From positions 1-15,582 of the forward strand of contig JAQUAE010000007.1 of NCBI GenBank assembly GCA_028687395.1: a stretch of DNA of 15,582 bases, read 5' to 3'. Shown here in pieces: positions 1 through 6,574 of the stretch. The translations under genes and the position numbers were made by a program. Under the pieces are notes generated by a model. It saw only the letters and a list, made by a program, of their open reading frames with translations, searched no databases and was not told the origin of the DNA. Source of the stretch: Anaerolineales bacterium. GTDB taxonomy: Bacteria; Chloroflexota; Anaerolineae; Anaerolineales; UBA4823. Numbering within the stretch: the first letter of the stretch is position 1; every line of letters begins with the position of its first letter.

Positions 1-1
1 G

Positions 2-355
2 CTTGCCTGGATGGGGGATACCTCCTGGCCAGGCCTGGGGAGCAACACAGGCATCGCCGGTCACGTGACCCTGCGCAACGGCTCCGACGGCCCCTTCCGC
101 AACCTGGAAACCCTGCAGCCGGGCAGCCAGGTGGTCGTGCTCACCGAGAAGAACGCCTACACCTACGCCATCAAGGAGCAGAAGGTGGTCAGCGACATCG
201 ACTTCAGCGTGGTCCAGCCCAGCGAAATGCCCCAACTGACCTTGATTACCTGCACTGGCTGGGATCCGGACATGCGCTTGTACCTGCAACGCCTGATCGT
301 CGTCGCCGACCTGGTAGAGATCGAGCCGCTGGCCGTGCCGGTGAGCAGCTATTGA
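2..355 (+). CDS. Sortase, C-terminal part (5' end outside window)
   Basis: This is the catalytic half of a cysteine transpeptidase that would anchor or process surface proteins on the outer face of the membrane. The reading frame is open from base 2, so the start codon and the N-terminal membrane anchor lie to the left of the window. The three sortase catalytic residues are all visible: His in GHVTL (codon 62-64), Cys in LITCTGW (codon 251-253) and Arg in YLQRL (codon 290-292), in the usual order and spacing. The stretch WPGLGSNTGIAGH before the histidine is typical of the class D/E-like sortases found in Chloroflexi. There is no C-terminal membrane helix. It is the only plus-strand gene and converges with parB, and no sortase substrate (LPxTG-type tail) is encoded in the window. 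The exact sortase class is uncertain because the N-terminus is missing. Confidence 0.9.
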   Translation, partial: LAWMGDTSWPGLGSNTGIAGHVTLRNGSDGPFRNLETLQPGSQVVVLTEKNAYTYAIKEQKVVSDIDFSVVQPSEMPQLTLITCTGWDPDMRLYLQRLIVVADLVEIEPLAVPVSSY

Positions 356-363
356 GTGGGGCG

Positions 364-401
364 GCGGAGGGGGTAATCACCTCCGCACAAGTCATTACCC
401 C
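364..401 (+). terminator. Possible terminator/hairpin pair after sortase
   Basis: Two overlapping inverted repeats lie just after the sortase stop codon. One pairs GCGGAGG (364-370) with CCTCCGC (380-386). The other pairs GGGGTAAT (370-377) with ATTACCCC (394-401). They share bases and cannot form together. The second is followed by GAGTTTCTT rather than a clean T tract, so intrinsic termination is only plausible. The rest of the 193-base gap (402-548) shows no gene, tRNA or clear promoter. A short six-base-pair hairpin at 534-549 overlaps the parB stop codon but has no T tract. Confidence 0.3.
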
Positions 402-548
402 GAGTTTCTTCGCTCGCTGTTCGCCTTGCATTCGCGGTATGTAGACGTGCCCGCTCACTCAGAGCAGTAGCGTGAGGCTGGGTGGGGTTCTGAGTATAGA
501 TGCGAGCGTTGGTGATAACCTGCATGGACAGGCGCTCTGGACTCAGAG

Positions 549-1400
549 CTATTCCCCCAGAATCAGGCGGGCGAGCTCATCCAGCTCTTCGTTGGAATAA
601 TAATGGATCACCAGGGTGCCGCCACCCTTGGGGCGCGGGTTGAGCACCACCTTGGTGCCCAGGCGCTGGCGCAGCCTATCAGCCAGAGCTTTGATCTCGG
701 GAGGCGGGGCGGGCTTGGGTGTGGAGGCGGGCTTCTCTCCGCTCAGGCGGCGCACCAGCTCCTCGGTCTGGCGCACGTTGAGCTCGTGCGCCAGCACGGT
801 GCGCAGGGCGGCCAGTTGCGCCTGGTTGCCAGGCAAGGCCAGCAAGGTACGGGCGTGACCTTCGCTGATGCGTCCCTCGACCAGGGCTTGCTTGACCTCG
901 GCGGGGAGCTTGAGCAGGCGCAAGGTGTTGGTGATGGCCGCGCGGCTCTTGCCCACCCGCGCCGAGATCTCCTCGTGCGAGAGGTGGAATTCCTCCGCCA
1001 GTTGGCGGTAGGCTTCGGCGGCTTCCAGCGGGCTGAGGTCGGTGCGCTGCAGGTTCTCGACCAGAGCCAGCTCGATGCGCTGTTCATCGTTCACCTCGCG
1101 CACGATGGCGGGCACCGTGCTCATCCCCGCGGTGCGAGCAGCCAGCAGGCGGCGCTCGCCGGCGATCAAGGTATAACGCCCCTGGGATGCGTCGTAGCTG
1201 ACCACCAGGGGCTGGAGCACACCGTGCTCACGGATCGAATCAGCCAGCTCGGCCAGCTCTTCAGGGGCGAAGCGGCTGCGCGGTTGCCTCGGGTTGGGGG
1301 AAATCTGGTCGACGCTGAGGTGGACGACGCCGCCGGCCGGTGCTTCGCTGCCGGGGATGAGGGCTTCCAAACCTTTGCCGAGACCGGGTCTGCGTGCCAT
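549..1400 (-). CDS. parB: Chromosome partitioning protein ParB
   Basis: This is a 283-residue ParB/Spo0J-family DNA-binding CTPase that loads on parS sites, spreads as a sliding clamp and recruits SMC during chromosome segregation. The N-terminus (ARRPGLGKGLEALIP) is the usual ParA-interacting segment. A ParB/Srx nuclease-like CTP-binding domain covers about residues 26-120, with GERRLLAA at 81-88 and ENLQR at 115-119. A helix-turn-helix follows at about 141-166 (SHEEISARVGKSRAAI). After a proline-rich linker (about 224-235) comes the C-terminal dimerisation domain. The ATG at 1400 is preceded by AGGAGA at good spacing. The frame stays open upstream into parA, but the conserved N-terminus fixes this start. 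It follows parA by 41 bases. One oddity is that the GERRxR motif reads GERRLL, with Leu at residue 86 replacing the usual arginine. Confidence 0.96.
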   Translation of the reverse strand: MARRPGLGKGLEALIPGSEAPAGGVVHLSVDQISPNPRQPRSRFAPEELAELADSIREHGVLQPLVVSYDASQGRYTLIAGERRLLAARTAGMSTVPAIVREVNDEQRIELALVENLQRTDLSPLEAAEAYRQLAEEFHLSHEEISARVGKSRAAITNTLRLLKLPAEVKQALVEGRISEGHARTLLALPGNQAQLAALRTVLAHELNVRQTEELVRRLSGEKPASTPKPAPPPEIKALADRLRQRLGTKVVLNPRPKGGGTLVIHYYSNEELDELARLILGE

Positions 1401-1441
1401 AGCGTCTCCTGGGTGGGAAGGGGCGCGGCGAGGCTCCTCGC

Positions 1442-2260
1442 TCACTCCCGAGCCTGCGCCCCTGCGGGATGTGATTCGATGGCGGCCACGTCGACTCCGT
1501 CCCCTTCCAGGATCTCGCGCGTCAGGGCGGCGTAGGCCAGAGCGCCGAAAGAGGCCGGCGCGTAGACGGAGATGGGTTGCCCGTAGGAAGGGGCCTCTGC
1601 CAGGCGGATGCTGCGTGGGATGATGGTCTTGAAAACCTGATTGGGAAAGAAGCGTTGCACTTCCCGGACGACGTCGCTGGAGAGGTTGGTACGCCCATCG
1701 AACATGGTCATCAATACGCCGCGAATCGCCAGCTCTGGAAAGAGGGCGCTGCGCACGCGGTTGAGCGTGCGGGTGAGCTGGCCGAGCCCCTCCAGGGCGA
1801 GGTATTCGCACTGCACCGGGATGATCACGCCGTTGCGCCCCGCCACCAGGCCATTCAGGGTGAGCAGCCCAAGGGAAGGGGGGCAATCGATGAGCAGGTA
1901 GTCGTAGTGCTCGCTCACCTTGCGGACGGCGACGTTGAGGCGCGATTCGCGAGCAATTTCGGGCACCAACTCGATTTCCGCCCCGGCCAGGGAGGGGGAG
2001 GAGGGCAGCAGAGAGAGCTTGTAGCGCGCGTTGTGCAGGATGTACTGCTCGATGTGCCCGGCATCGACCAGCGATTCGTACGTCCCGCCGCGCACGTTGT
2101 GCCTGTCGATGCCCAGGCAGGAGGTGGCGTTGGCTTGCGGGTCGAGATCGATGAGCAGCACGCGCTGGCCGTAGAGCGCCAGGTAGGCGCCCAGGCTGAT
2201 GGCGGTGGTGGTCTTACCGACGCCGCCTTTTTGATTCACGAAAGTGTAGATGCGGCCCAT
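1442..2260 (-). CDS. parA: Chromosome partitioning ATPase ParA (Soj)
   Basis: This is a 272-residue ParA/MinD-superfamily ATPase, partner of ParB, that binds DNA non-specifically in the ATP-bound state and drives origin segregation. The deviant Walker A motif KGGVGKTT is at residues 11-18, with its signature lysine at 11. The A' motif LLIDLDPQ lies at about 35-42, and the Walker B-like LLIDCPPSLGLLT follows in mid-protein. The start is placed at the ATG at 2260 because the family begins a few residues before the Walker A. The longer open frame reaching to about 2491 overlaps the upstream kinase and is not family-like. No clear ribosome binding site is present. The kinase stop codon is only four bases upstream, which suggests translational coupling. 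parB follows after 41 bases. Confidence 0.96.
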   Translation of the reverse strand: MGRIYTFVNQKGGVGKTTTAISLGAYLALYGQRVLLIDLDPQANATSCLGIDRHNVRGGTYESLVDAGHIEQYILHNARYKLSLLPSSPSLAGAEIELVPEIARESRLNVAVRKVSEHYDYLLIDCPPSLGLLTLNGLVAGRNGVIIPVQCEYLALEGLGQLTRTLNRVRSALFPELAIRGVLMTMFDGRTNLSSDVVREVQRFFPNQVFKTIIPRSIRLAEAPSYGQPISVYAPASFGALAYAALTREILEGDGVDVAAIESHPAGAQARE

Positions 2261-2264
2261 AGGG

Positions 2265-3113
2265 CTACAGGACTTCCACCAGGCAATCCTGGATCTCTTC
2301 TGGGGTGGGGGTGCCCGCCAACCCGTAGCGTTTGACTGAAGCGGAAGCCAGGCCGGTTGCGAATCGGGCCGCCTCCCACGGATCGCGAGTCTGGTAGAGG
2401 CGGGCGAAGAAGGCCGCGGCGTAGATGTCCCCGGCTCCGGTGGCATCCACTTCCTCGGTTTGGAGTGGGCGGATGCGCCGCACGTCGCCATTCCAATAGA
2501 TGCGCGAACCCTCCCCGGCTTCAGTCACGGCCAGCACGCGGCAGGAAGCAGCCATTTCCTCGATCCGCCTCTCCTCCCCGCCGACGTCCTCCAGGCTGAT
2601 GACGGCTGCCCCGGCGTTCTGCAGGACGAAAGCCATTTCAGGCCACTCGCATACCTCGACCCGCCCGCTGCCGTCCCAGGCGCGCAACCAGCCCTGCGGG
2701 GTGACGCCGATGAAGGCGGCTGGGAAGTAGCGCAAGAGCGAGGATTCCACCTCCTGGGCGACAGGGGCGAGGTGAACGATCGGGGCGTTGCGCCACACCT
2801 CCGGGATAAGGTGAAAATCCAGCTTCTCGGCGCGGCTGTGGAGGATCTGAACCCGGCCGGTGGGGGTAAGGCGGTTTTCGAATTTTGTGCTCTGTTCGCT
2901 TGGGTAGCTGATGACCGCTATTTTCCCCAGCGGGGCCGGATTGAGGTCGGTAGCGAAAGAAGTCACGATGCCCACCTTGAGCCCCAGAGCGTCCGCGGTG
3001 AGCGCAGCGTAGGCGGCTGTTCCGCCCAACCTGCATACGCCATCGACCAGGTCGCAGGTGAGGTGACCGATGAGCAGGTAATCGACAGGTTCGAGGACTT
3101 GGAGTGGAAACAT
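2265..3113 (-). CDS. PfkB-family carbohydrate/nucleoside kinase
   Basis: This is a 282-residue ribokinase-fold kinase that would phosphorylate a sugar, nucleoside or related alcohol using ATP in the cytoplasm. The substrate cannot be read from the sequence. The first PfkB signature appears as the glycine pair and LGGTAAYAALTADALG (residues 29-44). The second appears as DATGAGDIYAAAFF (223-236), with Asp229 of GAGD as the expected catalytic base and the GAG loop as the anion hole. The protein is somewhat shorter than typical ribokinases (about 300 residues) and shows no obvious lid-domain expansion. It is the first gene of an apparent operon with parA and parB, ending four bases before the parA start. 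A TATAAT box lies just upstream of the ATG and there is no Shine-Dalgarno sequence, so the message is probably near-leaderless. The functional link between a kinase and chromosome partitioning is unclear. Confidence 0.88.
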   Translation of the reverse strand: MFPLQVLEPVDYLLIGHLTCDLVDGVCRLGGTAAYAALTADALGLKVGIVTSFATDLNPAPLGKIAVISYPSEQSTKFENRLTPTGRVQILHSRAEKLDFHLIPEVWRNAPIVHLAPVAQEVESSLLRYFPAAFIGVTPQGWLRAWDGSGRVEVCEWPEMAFVLQNAGAAVISLEDVGGEERRIEEMAASCRVLAVTEAGEGSRIYWNGDVRRIRPLQTEEVDATGAGDIYAAAFFARLYQTRDPWEAARFATGLASASVKRYGLAGTPTPEEIQDCLVEVL

Positions 3114-3122
3114 GCTGTTTGA

Positions 3123-3128
3123 ATTATA
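3123..3128 (-). promoter_or_regulatory. -10 element of kinase-parA-parB operon (near-leaderless)
   Basis: The minus strand reads TATAAT here, ending only 9 bases before the ATG of the PfkB-family kinase. A start site about seven bases downstream would leave a leader of only about 2-4 nucleotides. The expected -35 region (about 3146-3152) is a poor match (TAAGGC or TTAAGG depending on spacing). The absence of a Shine-Dalgarno sequence before the ATG agrees with leaderless initiation. This is read from sequence only; transcription start mapping would decide it. Confidence 0.55.
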
Positions 3129-3161
3129 CCCGAAAGCGGATATCGGCCTTAATAACGCAAT

Positions 3162-3189
3162 CGCCCGGCAAAACCTGGTTTACCGGGCG
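3162..3189 (-). terminator. Hairpin terminator after jag
   Basis: CGCCCGG (3162-3168) pairs with CCGGGCG (3183-3189). Outside one mismatch the stem can be extended by the TTT/AAA and GG/CC bases towards the loop. It lies 36 bases past the jag stop codon and before the kinase promoter, which is where the rpmH-to-jag operon should end. On the minus strand it is followed by ATTGCGTTATT, a weak U-rich tail, so termination may be incomplete. Confidence 0.55.
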
Positions 3190-3224
3190 GTCTGGACGGC
3201 GAGGTGAGCAGCGCGCAGGGCGTT

Positions 3225-3974
3225 TTATTGCGGGATGATGGTGACCTTGCGCCGCGGGTCATCACCGATGCTCTCGGTTTTCACCTGCGGGTGGTCGCGC
3301 AATTCCAGGTGAATGACCCGGCGTTCGTTGGCGGGCATGGGTTCCAGAACCTGGCGCCGGCCGGTCTTGACCGCCTGGTCGGCCATGCGCCGCGCAAGCT
3401 GCCTGAGCTGCCGTTCGCGGCGCGAGCGGTATCCTTCCACGTCGATGATGACCGGTATCGACCGGCCGAGTTCCTTACCAATGATCAGGTAGCTGATGTA
3501 CTGTAAGGCGTTCAGGGTCTCGGCGTGGCGGCCGATGAGGATGCTCAGGTCGTTGCCGTGCACCTCCAACATGATCGGGCGGCGGTTGCGCGCCTCTTCC
3601 GCTTCGCCCATGTGGGCTGTCACCGCGGCTTTGACTTTCATCAGGGCCAGCAACTCGCTCACCGCGTCGATGGCCACGCGCAGGCTGAGCTCATCTTCCG
3701 CGCTAAGCTCTGTTGCAGGGGGCGTTGGCGCCTCGACCTCAGGCGCTTCACGCGCCGGCGGTTGGCTGGGCGCCGTCTCCACCTCCTCCGGGGCAAGAAT
3801 CGAGAGACGGATGCGCGCTTGCCGCCCGCCGAGCCCGAATAAGCCATGCGAGCCTTCGTCGAGCACGTCGATTTGAACAGCTTCCCTGGGTAAACCCAGT
3901 TCGGACAATCCCTTCCGGATGGCTTCTTCGACGCTAGGAGCGATGACTTCGAGGCTGGTTCGACTTCTGTTCAT
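3225..3974 (-). CDS. jag: Jag/KhpB-type RNA-binding protein (SpoIIIJ-associated)
   Basis: This is a 249-residue cytosolic RNA-binding protein of the Jag/KhpB (EloR) family, which in other bacteria works with KhpA and links RNA regulation to cell elongation. The order is a Jag_N domain (about residues 5-57), a Pro/Glu-rich linker (about 61-95), a type II KH domain (about 95-175) and an R3H domain (about 180-248, RxxxH motif at 218-222). The KH GxxG loop reads GRHA at 148-151, so the second glycine is replaced by alanine (codon 3522-3524). The ATG overlaps the yidC stop codon (ATGA), and GGGAAG lies just upstream as a ribosome binding site, so the two genes are probably translationally coupled. 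This pairing with yidC is standard. It is the last gene of the rpmH operon. Confidence 0.94.
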   Translation of the reverse strand: MNRSRTSLEVIAPSVEEAIRKGLSELGLPREAVQIDVLDEGSHGLFGLGGRQARIRLSILAPEEVETAPSQPPAREAPEVEAPTPPATELSAEDELSLRVAIDAVSELLALMKVKAAVTAHMGEAEEARNRRPIMLEVHGNDLSILIGRHAETLNALQYISYLIIGKELGRSIPVIIDVEGYRSRRERQLRQLARRMADQAVKTGRRQVLEPMPANERRVIHLELRDHPQVKTESIGDDPRRKVTIIPQ

Positions 3975-4753
3975 TTTTTCTTCCCGGTGTCGTCATTTTT
4001 TCTTACCAGTACAGAGGGGATCAGATTACGCCAGTTTACCTTTCCCAGAGCGGCGTACTGAATGATGGCAGCCACGTTGCTGGCGATGAAGTAAATCGAT
4101 AAGCCGGAGGCGAAGGTGAGCGCCAGGTAGCCCATCAGGAAGGGCATGTACAGGTTCATCATCTTGGTCATCTGCGCCCCTTGCTCCCCCGGTTGAGAGG
4201 GCGGCGTCATCAACTTGGATTGCAGGTAAGTGGTGACGACCACCACGATCGCCAGCACCGGGATGCCCACGCCAAATACGGTCAGGCGCTCTGGCTGGCT
4301 CAAATCCATCCACAGGAAGCTATTCTTGATCGGTATCAAGCTGGATGCGTTGATGAAGGGGTAGATGTGCGTGGAGAGGTCCAGCAATTGGGCGGGCGTG
4401 ACGGCCAGGGCGCGGATGATGGCCTGGTACAAACCGATGATGATGGGAAATTGGATCAGCGTGGGCAGGCAGGAGCCTAACGGGTTGATACCCATCTCCT
4501 GGTACAGTTTCATCTGCTCACGGTTGAGCTTTTCTTTATCATCCTTGTACTTCTTCTGGATCTCCTGGAATTGCTTGGATTTCTGCAATTCCTGCATTGC
4601 CTGGGTGCTCTTGATTTGTTTGGCTGTGAGCGGGTGTGTGATCAGGCGGATCAGAATAGTGAAGATAATGATCGAGATACCGAAATTACCGAGCTGGCTG
4701 TATATCCACAGCAGCATGTTGACCATCGGGTTGGTGATAAGCGTGTCCCACAT
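3971..4753 (-). CDS. yidC: YidC/Oxa1-family membrane protein insertase
   Basis: This is a 260-residue integral membrane insertase that places proteins in the cytoplasmic membrane alone or with SecYEG. TM1 covers about residues 22-40, with the conserved groove arginine at Arg36. A charged cytoplasmic helical hairpin (about 45-88) follows, then TM2 around NPLGSCLPTLIQFPIIIGLYQ (90-110), a pair of helices at about 157-178 and 200-216, and a last helix at about 216-236. The C-terminal tail is basic (RKNDDTGKKK). It lacks the large periplasmic P1 domain of Gram-negative YidC. It also lacks the lipoprotein signal of Firmicute SpoIIIJ, starting almost directly at TM1. AGGATA precedes the ATG at 4753. 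It follows the beta-propeller lipoprotein gene by 12 bases and overlaps jag by four. Confidence 0.96.
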   Translation of the reverse strand: MWDTLITNPMVNMLLWIYSQLGNFGISIIIFTILIRLITHPLTAKQIKSTQAMQELQKSKQFQEIQKKYKDDKEKLNREQMKLYQEMGINPLGSCLPTLIQFPIIIGLYQAIIRALAVTPAQLLDLSTHIYPFINASSLIPIKNSFLWMDLSQPERLTVFGVGIPVLAIVVVVTTYLQSKLMTPPSQPGEQGAQMTKMMNLYMPFLMGYLALTFASGLSIYFIASNVAAIIQYAALGKVNWRNLIPSVLVRKNDDTGKKK

Positions 4754-4765
4754 GACGTTATCCTG

Positions 4766-5881
4766 CTACTTCTTGGTTTCTGGCGTAAACGACCACACTT
4801 GAGCCCCGCTGAGATCCACGGCGACCAGGATTTCCTTGGTGCCGAATGGCGCAACCAGGATGCGATCCCCAACACGGACAGGTGCGGTATAAATTTTACC
4901 GCTAAAAGTGGCTGTCCACAGGGTATTACCGTTCAAATCGATGGCCAGCAGGGTGCCGTTTTCCGTGCCGAAATAAATGCGCTCCTCGTCCACGAAGGGA
5001 GCGCCGATGATGGGGCCATCCGGCTTGATTGACCAGGTCACAGACCCGTCGGCCGCGTTGAGGTGGTAGAAGGTGCCATTGATATCCCCGAAGTAGAGGC
5101 TGCCTTCCTTCAAGACCGGACCTGACCAGACCCACCCGCTGGTGGGACTGCGCCACACGGTCTTGCCGCTCTTGGCGTCGATGGCGATCATCTCTTTGTT
5201 GAAGGTGCCCACGTAGAGCACCCCCTCCGGGCTCAGCGTCGGCGTGCCGACGATCGACCCGCTGAGCTTCTCGGAACGCCATTCCTGCATCCCGGTTTCG
5301 GCATTGATGGCGTACAGGTAGTGGTCCATTGAACCCACGTAGATGCAGGTGCAGTCCGGGTCGGCGACGGGCTGCGACCACTGCGGCCCCTCAGTGGTGA
5401 AGGTCCACTGAAGGTTGCCTTCCAAATTCAGGTGATAGAGCTCCTCGCTGGCGGTAGGGGCGAAGATGCCTTTCTCGGTGACCAGAGGGGAACCCACGTA
5501 GCGGTTCTTGGCTTCCTTGAACTCCCATTTCTGCTGCCCGTTCTTCGGATCGATGCTATACAGCACGTTGCTGTAGGAGCCGGCCAGAAGCTGCCCATCC
5601 GGGGTTAACACGGGCGGGGCGAAGAAGGATAGGCGCGCGTTGCCTTCTGCTGGGAAGCGCCATTTTTCGCTGCCATTGCCGAGGTTGATGGCGTAGACGT
5701 GCTGGTTGTAGGCCAGGTAGGCGGTATCTCCATCCACGGTCAAGCCGGGCCAACTGGAGGCAGTGCTGGCTGCGCCAGTGCACGCGCTGAGCAGCAAGCC
5801 GCCGAGGAGCAAGACCAGGCTGATCGACACCTTCCTGGAGCCGGCGCGCAGGGATATTGGGATGGTTGGGATTGGTTTCAT
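4766..5881 (-). CDS. BamB-like PQQ-repeat beta-propeller lipoprotein
   Basis: This is a 371-residue predicted lipoprotein. An N-terminal signal (basic residues, then a hydrophobic run at about 18-31) ends in the lipobox LSAC with the lipidated cysteine at residue 34. The rest is a series of eight PQQ-type repeats ending in an aromatic blade motif, for example VYAINLGNGSEKWRF, LYSIDPKNGQQKWEF, LYAINAETGMQEWRS and LVAVDLSGAQVWSF. Eight blades is the number in BamB of the outer-membrane assembly complex, but similar propellers occur in unrelated proteins, and no enzyme residues are visible. The ATG at 5881 has AGAAGAG at good spacing. A GTG at 5887 is also possible but would sit directly on that site. 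It lies between yidD and yidC with 12-base gaps on both sides, so it is almost certainly cotranscribed with the insertase. Confidence 0.87.
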   Translation of the reverse strand: MKPIPTIPISLRAGSRKVSISLVLLLGGLLLSACTGAASTASSWPGLTVDGDTAYLAYNQHVYAINLGNGSEKWRFPAEGNARLSFFAPPVLTPDGQLLAGSYSNVLYSIDPKNGQQKWEFKEAKNRYVGSPLVTEKGIFAPTASEELYHLNLEGNLQWTFTTEGPQWSQPVADPDCTCIYVGSMDHYLYAINAETGMQEWRSEKLSGSIVGTPTLSPEGVLYVGTFNKEMIAIDAKSGKTVWRSPTSGWVWSGPVLKEGSLYFGDINGTFYHLNAADGSVTWSIKPDGPIIGAPFVDEERIYFGTENGTLLAIDLNGNTLWTATFSGKIYTAPVRVGDRILVAPFGTKEILVAVDLSGAQVWSFTPETKK

Positions 5882-5893
5882 TTTCACTCTTCT

Positions 5894-6178
5894 TTATGGT
5901 ACGGGGTCTATCCCCCCGGGGTTGAATGGGTTGCAACGCAAGACGCGCCAGGCGGCCATCAGGCTGCCTCTCAGGGCTCCATACTTATAGATGGCCTGGT
6001 AGCTATAATGGGAGCATGAGGGATAAAAGCGACAGGTGTCCGGCGGCAGGCCGCGCGAGATCGTCGCCTGGTAGAGGCGAATCAAGCCCAGCAGGGGAAA
6101 ACGAGCCAGATTCCTCCAGGTCAAAGGAAGGTCGCGCAAGCGCGGTTCGGCTGATTCAGGAGCTGCCTGCTTAATCAT
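5894..6178 (-). CDS. yidD: Membrane protein insertion efficiency factor YidD
   Basis: This is a 94-residue member of the small YidD family, a membrane-associated protein that supports YidC-dependent insertion. The family core is clear: LIRLYQATISRGLPPDTCRF, then YPSCSHYSYQAI, KYGALRGSLMAAWRVLRC and finally NPFNPGGIDPVP, with the three conserved cysteines. The amphipathic N-terminal helix is at about residues 20-40. The start chosen is the ATG at 6178, which overlaps the end of rnpA by eight bases (ATGATTAA) and gives a normal family length. The open frame extends to 6247 but would overlap rnpA heavily. No strong ribosome binding site is seen, so reinitiation after rnpA is likely. The next gene, the beta-propeller lipoprotein, starts 12 bases downstream. 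Confidence 0.93.
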   Translation of the reverse strand: MIKQAAPESAEPRLRDLPLTWRNLARFPLLGLIRLYQATISRGLPPDTCRFYPSCSHYSYQAIYKYGALRGSLMAAWRVLRCNPFNPGGIDPVP

Positions 6179-6515
6179 CACTTGCAAGTAAACGAGCTCT
6201 GCGGAGCAAACCCGCCAGAGTGGTGTTAACCTCGAGACAAGCCGCATCGAGAAGGGGGCGCCTGGCGATCAATATGATGTCCCATCCACCTGACACCTTG
6301 AAAAAGGCTGCCGACGCAGCAGCGCGCAATACACGCTTGGCCCGGTTACGTTGCGTTGCCTTTCCCACCGAGCGCCCGGCGGTGACGGCCACCCGGGATT
6401 GTTCCAATCCATTCGGAAGGGCAACCAGCACGAGAAGCGGGTGAGCGTAAGACTTTCCTAGATCCCTCACCCGCTTGAAATCGGCTCTTTTTCGCAAACG
6501 AAACCTGCGGTTCAC
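6171..6515 (-). CDS. rnpA: Ribonuclease P protein component
   Basis: This is a 114-residue protein subunit of RNase P, which assists the catalytic RNA in removing 5' leaders from tRNA precursors. The N-terminal pattern RLRKRADFKRVRDLGKS matches the family start, and the RNR-type motif VGKATQRNRAKRVLR lies at about residues 50-64. Length is normal. The start is a GTG at 6515. An in-frame stop at 6534-6536 excludes a much longer form, and the GTG puts the conserved RLRKR..DF block at the usual distance from the N-terminus. There is no good Shine-Dalgarno sequence. It follows rpmH by 59 bases and overlaps yidD by eight, the classic order. The RNase P RNA gene is not in the window. Confidence 0.95.
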   Translation of the reverse strand: MNRRFRLRKRADFKRVRDLGKSYAHPLLVLVALPNGLEQSRVAVTAGRSVGKATQRNRAKRVLRAAASAAFFKVSGGWDIILIARRPLLDAACLEVNTTLAGLLRRARLLASDD

Positions 6516-6574
6516 TGGGAAGTTGAAGGCAGGTCATTCCTGGAACGCCATTTTCTCTTTGGCTTTCAAGGTTC

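Noticed and set aside
59..70. Perfect 12-base palindrome GGTCACGTGACC, with the central TCACGTGA of the parS consensus, close to parAB
   Set aside because: Only the core matches and the outer arms differ (GG/CC for TT/AA). It encodes the conserved Gly-His-Val of the sortase active site, so it is explained by coding.
246..458. Minus-strand 70-codon open frame between the sortase end and parB
   Set aside because: Mostly antisense to the sortase gene, with Arg/Pro-rich shadow-like composition and no ribosome binding site.
534..549. GCTCTG/CAGAGC hairpin at the parB stop codon
   Set aside because: Six base pairs only and no T tract on either side; not enough for a terminator call.
603..1535. 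310-codon plus-strand open frame over parB and the end of parA
   Set aside because: Antisense shadow of high-GC genes; composition (Gln/Gly/Ala/His-rich) and lack of domain pattern are typical of shadows.
549..1886. Long 445-codon open frame extending parB upstream into parA
   Set aside because: The upstream part is out of frame with parA and not family-like. The ATG at 1400 with AGGAGA gives a normal ParB N-terminus.
1442..2491. 349-codon form of ParA starting upstream of 2260
   Set aside because: The extra N-terminus overlaps the kinase gene in another frame and precedes a normal ParA start; no homology-like content.
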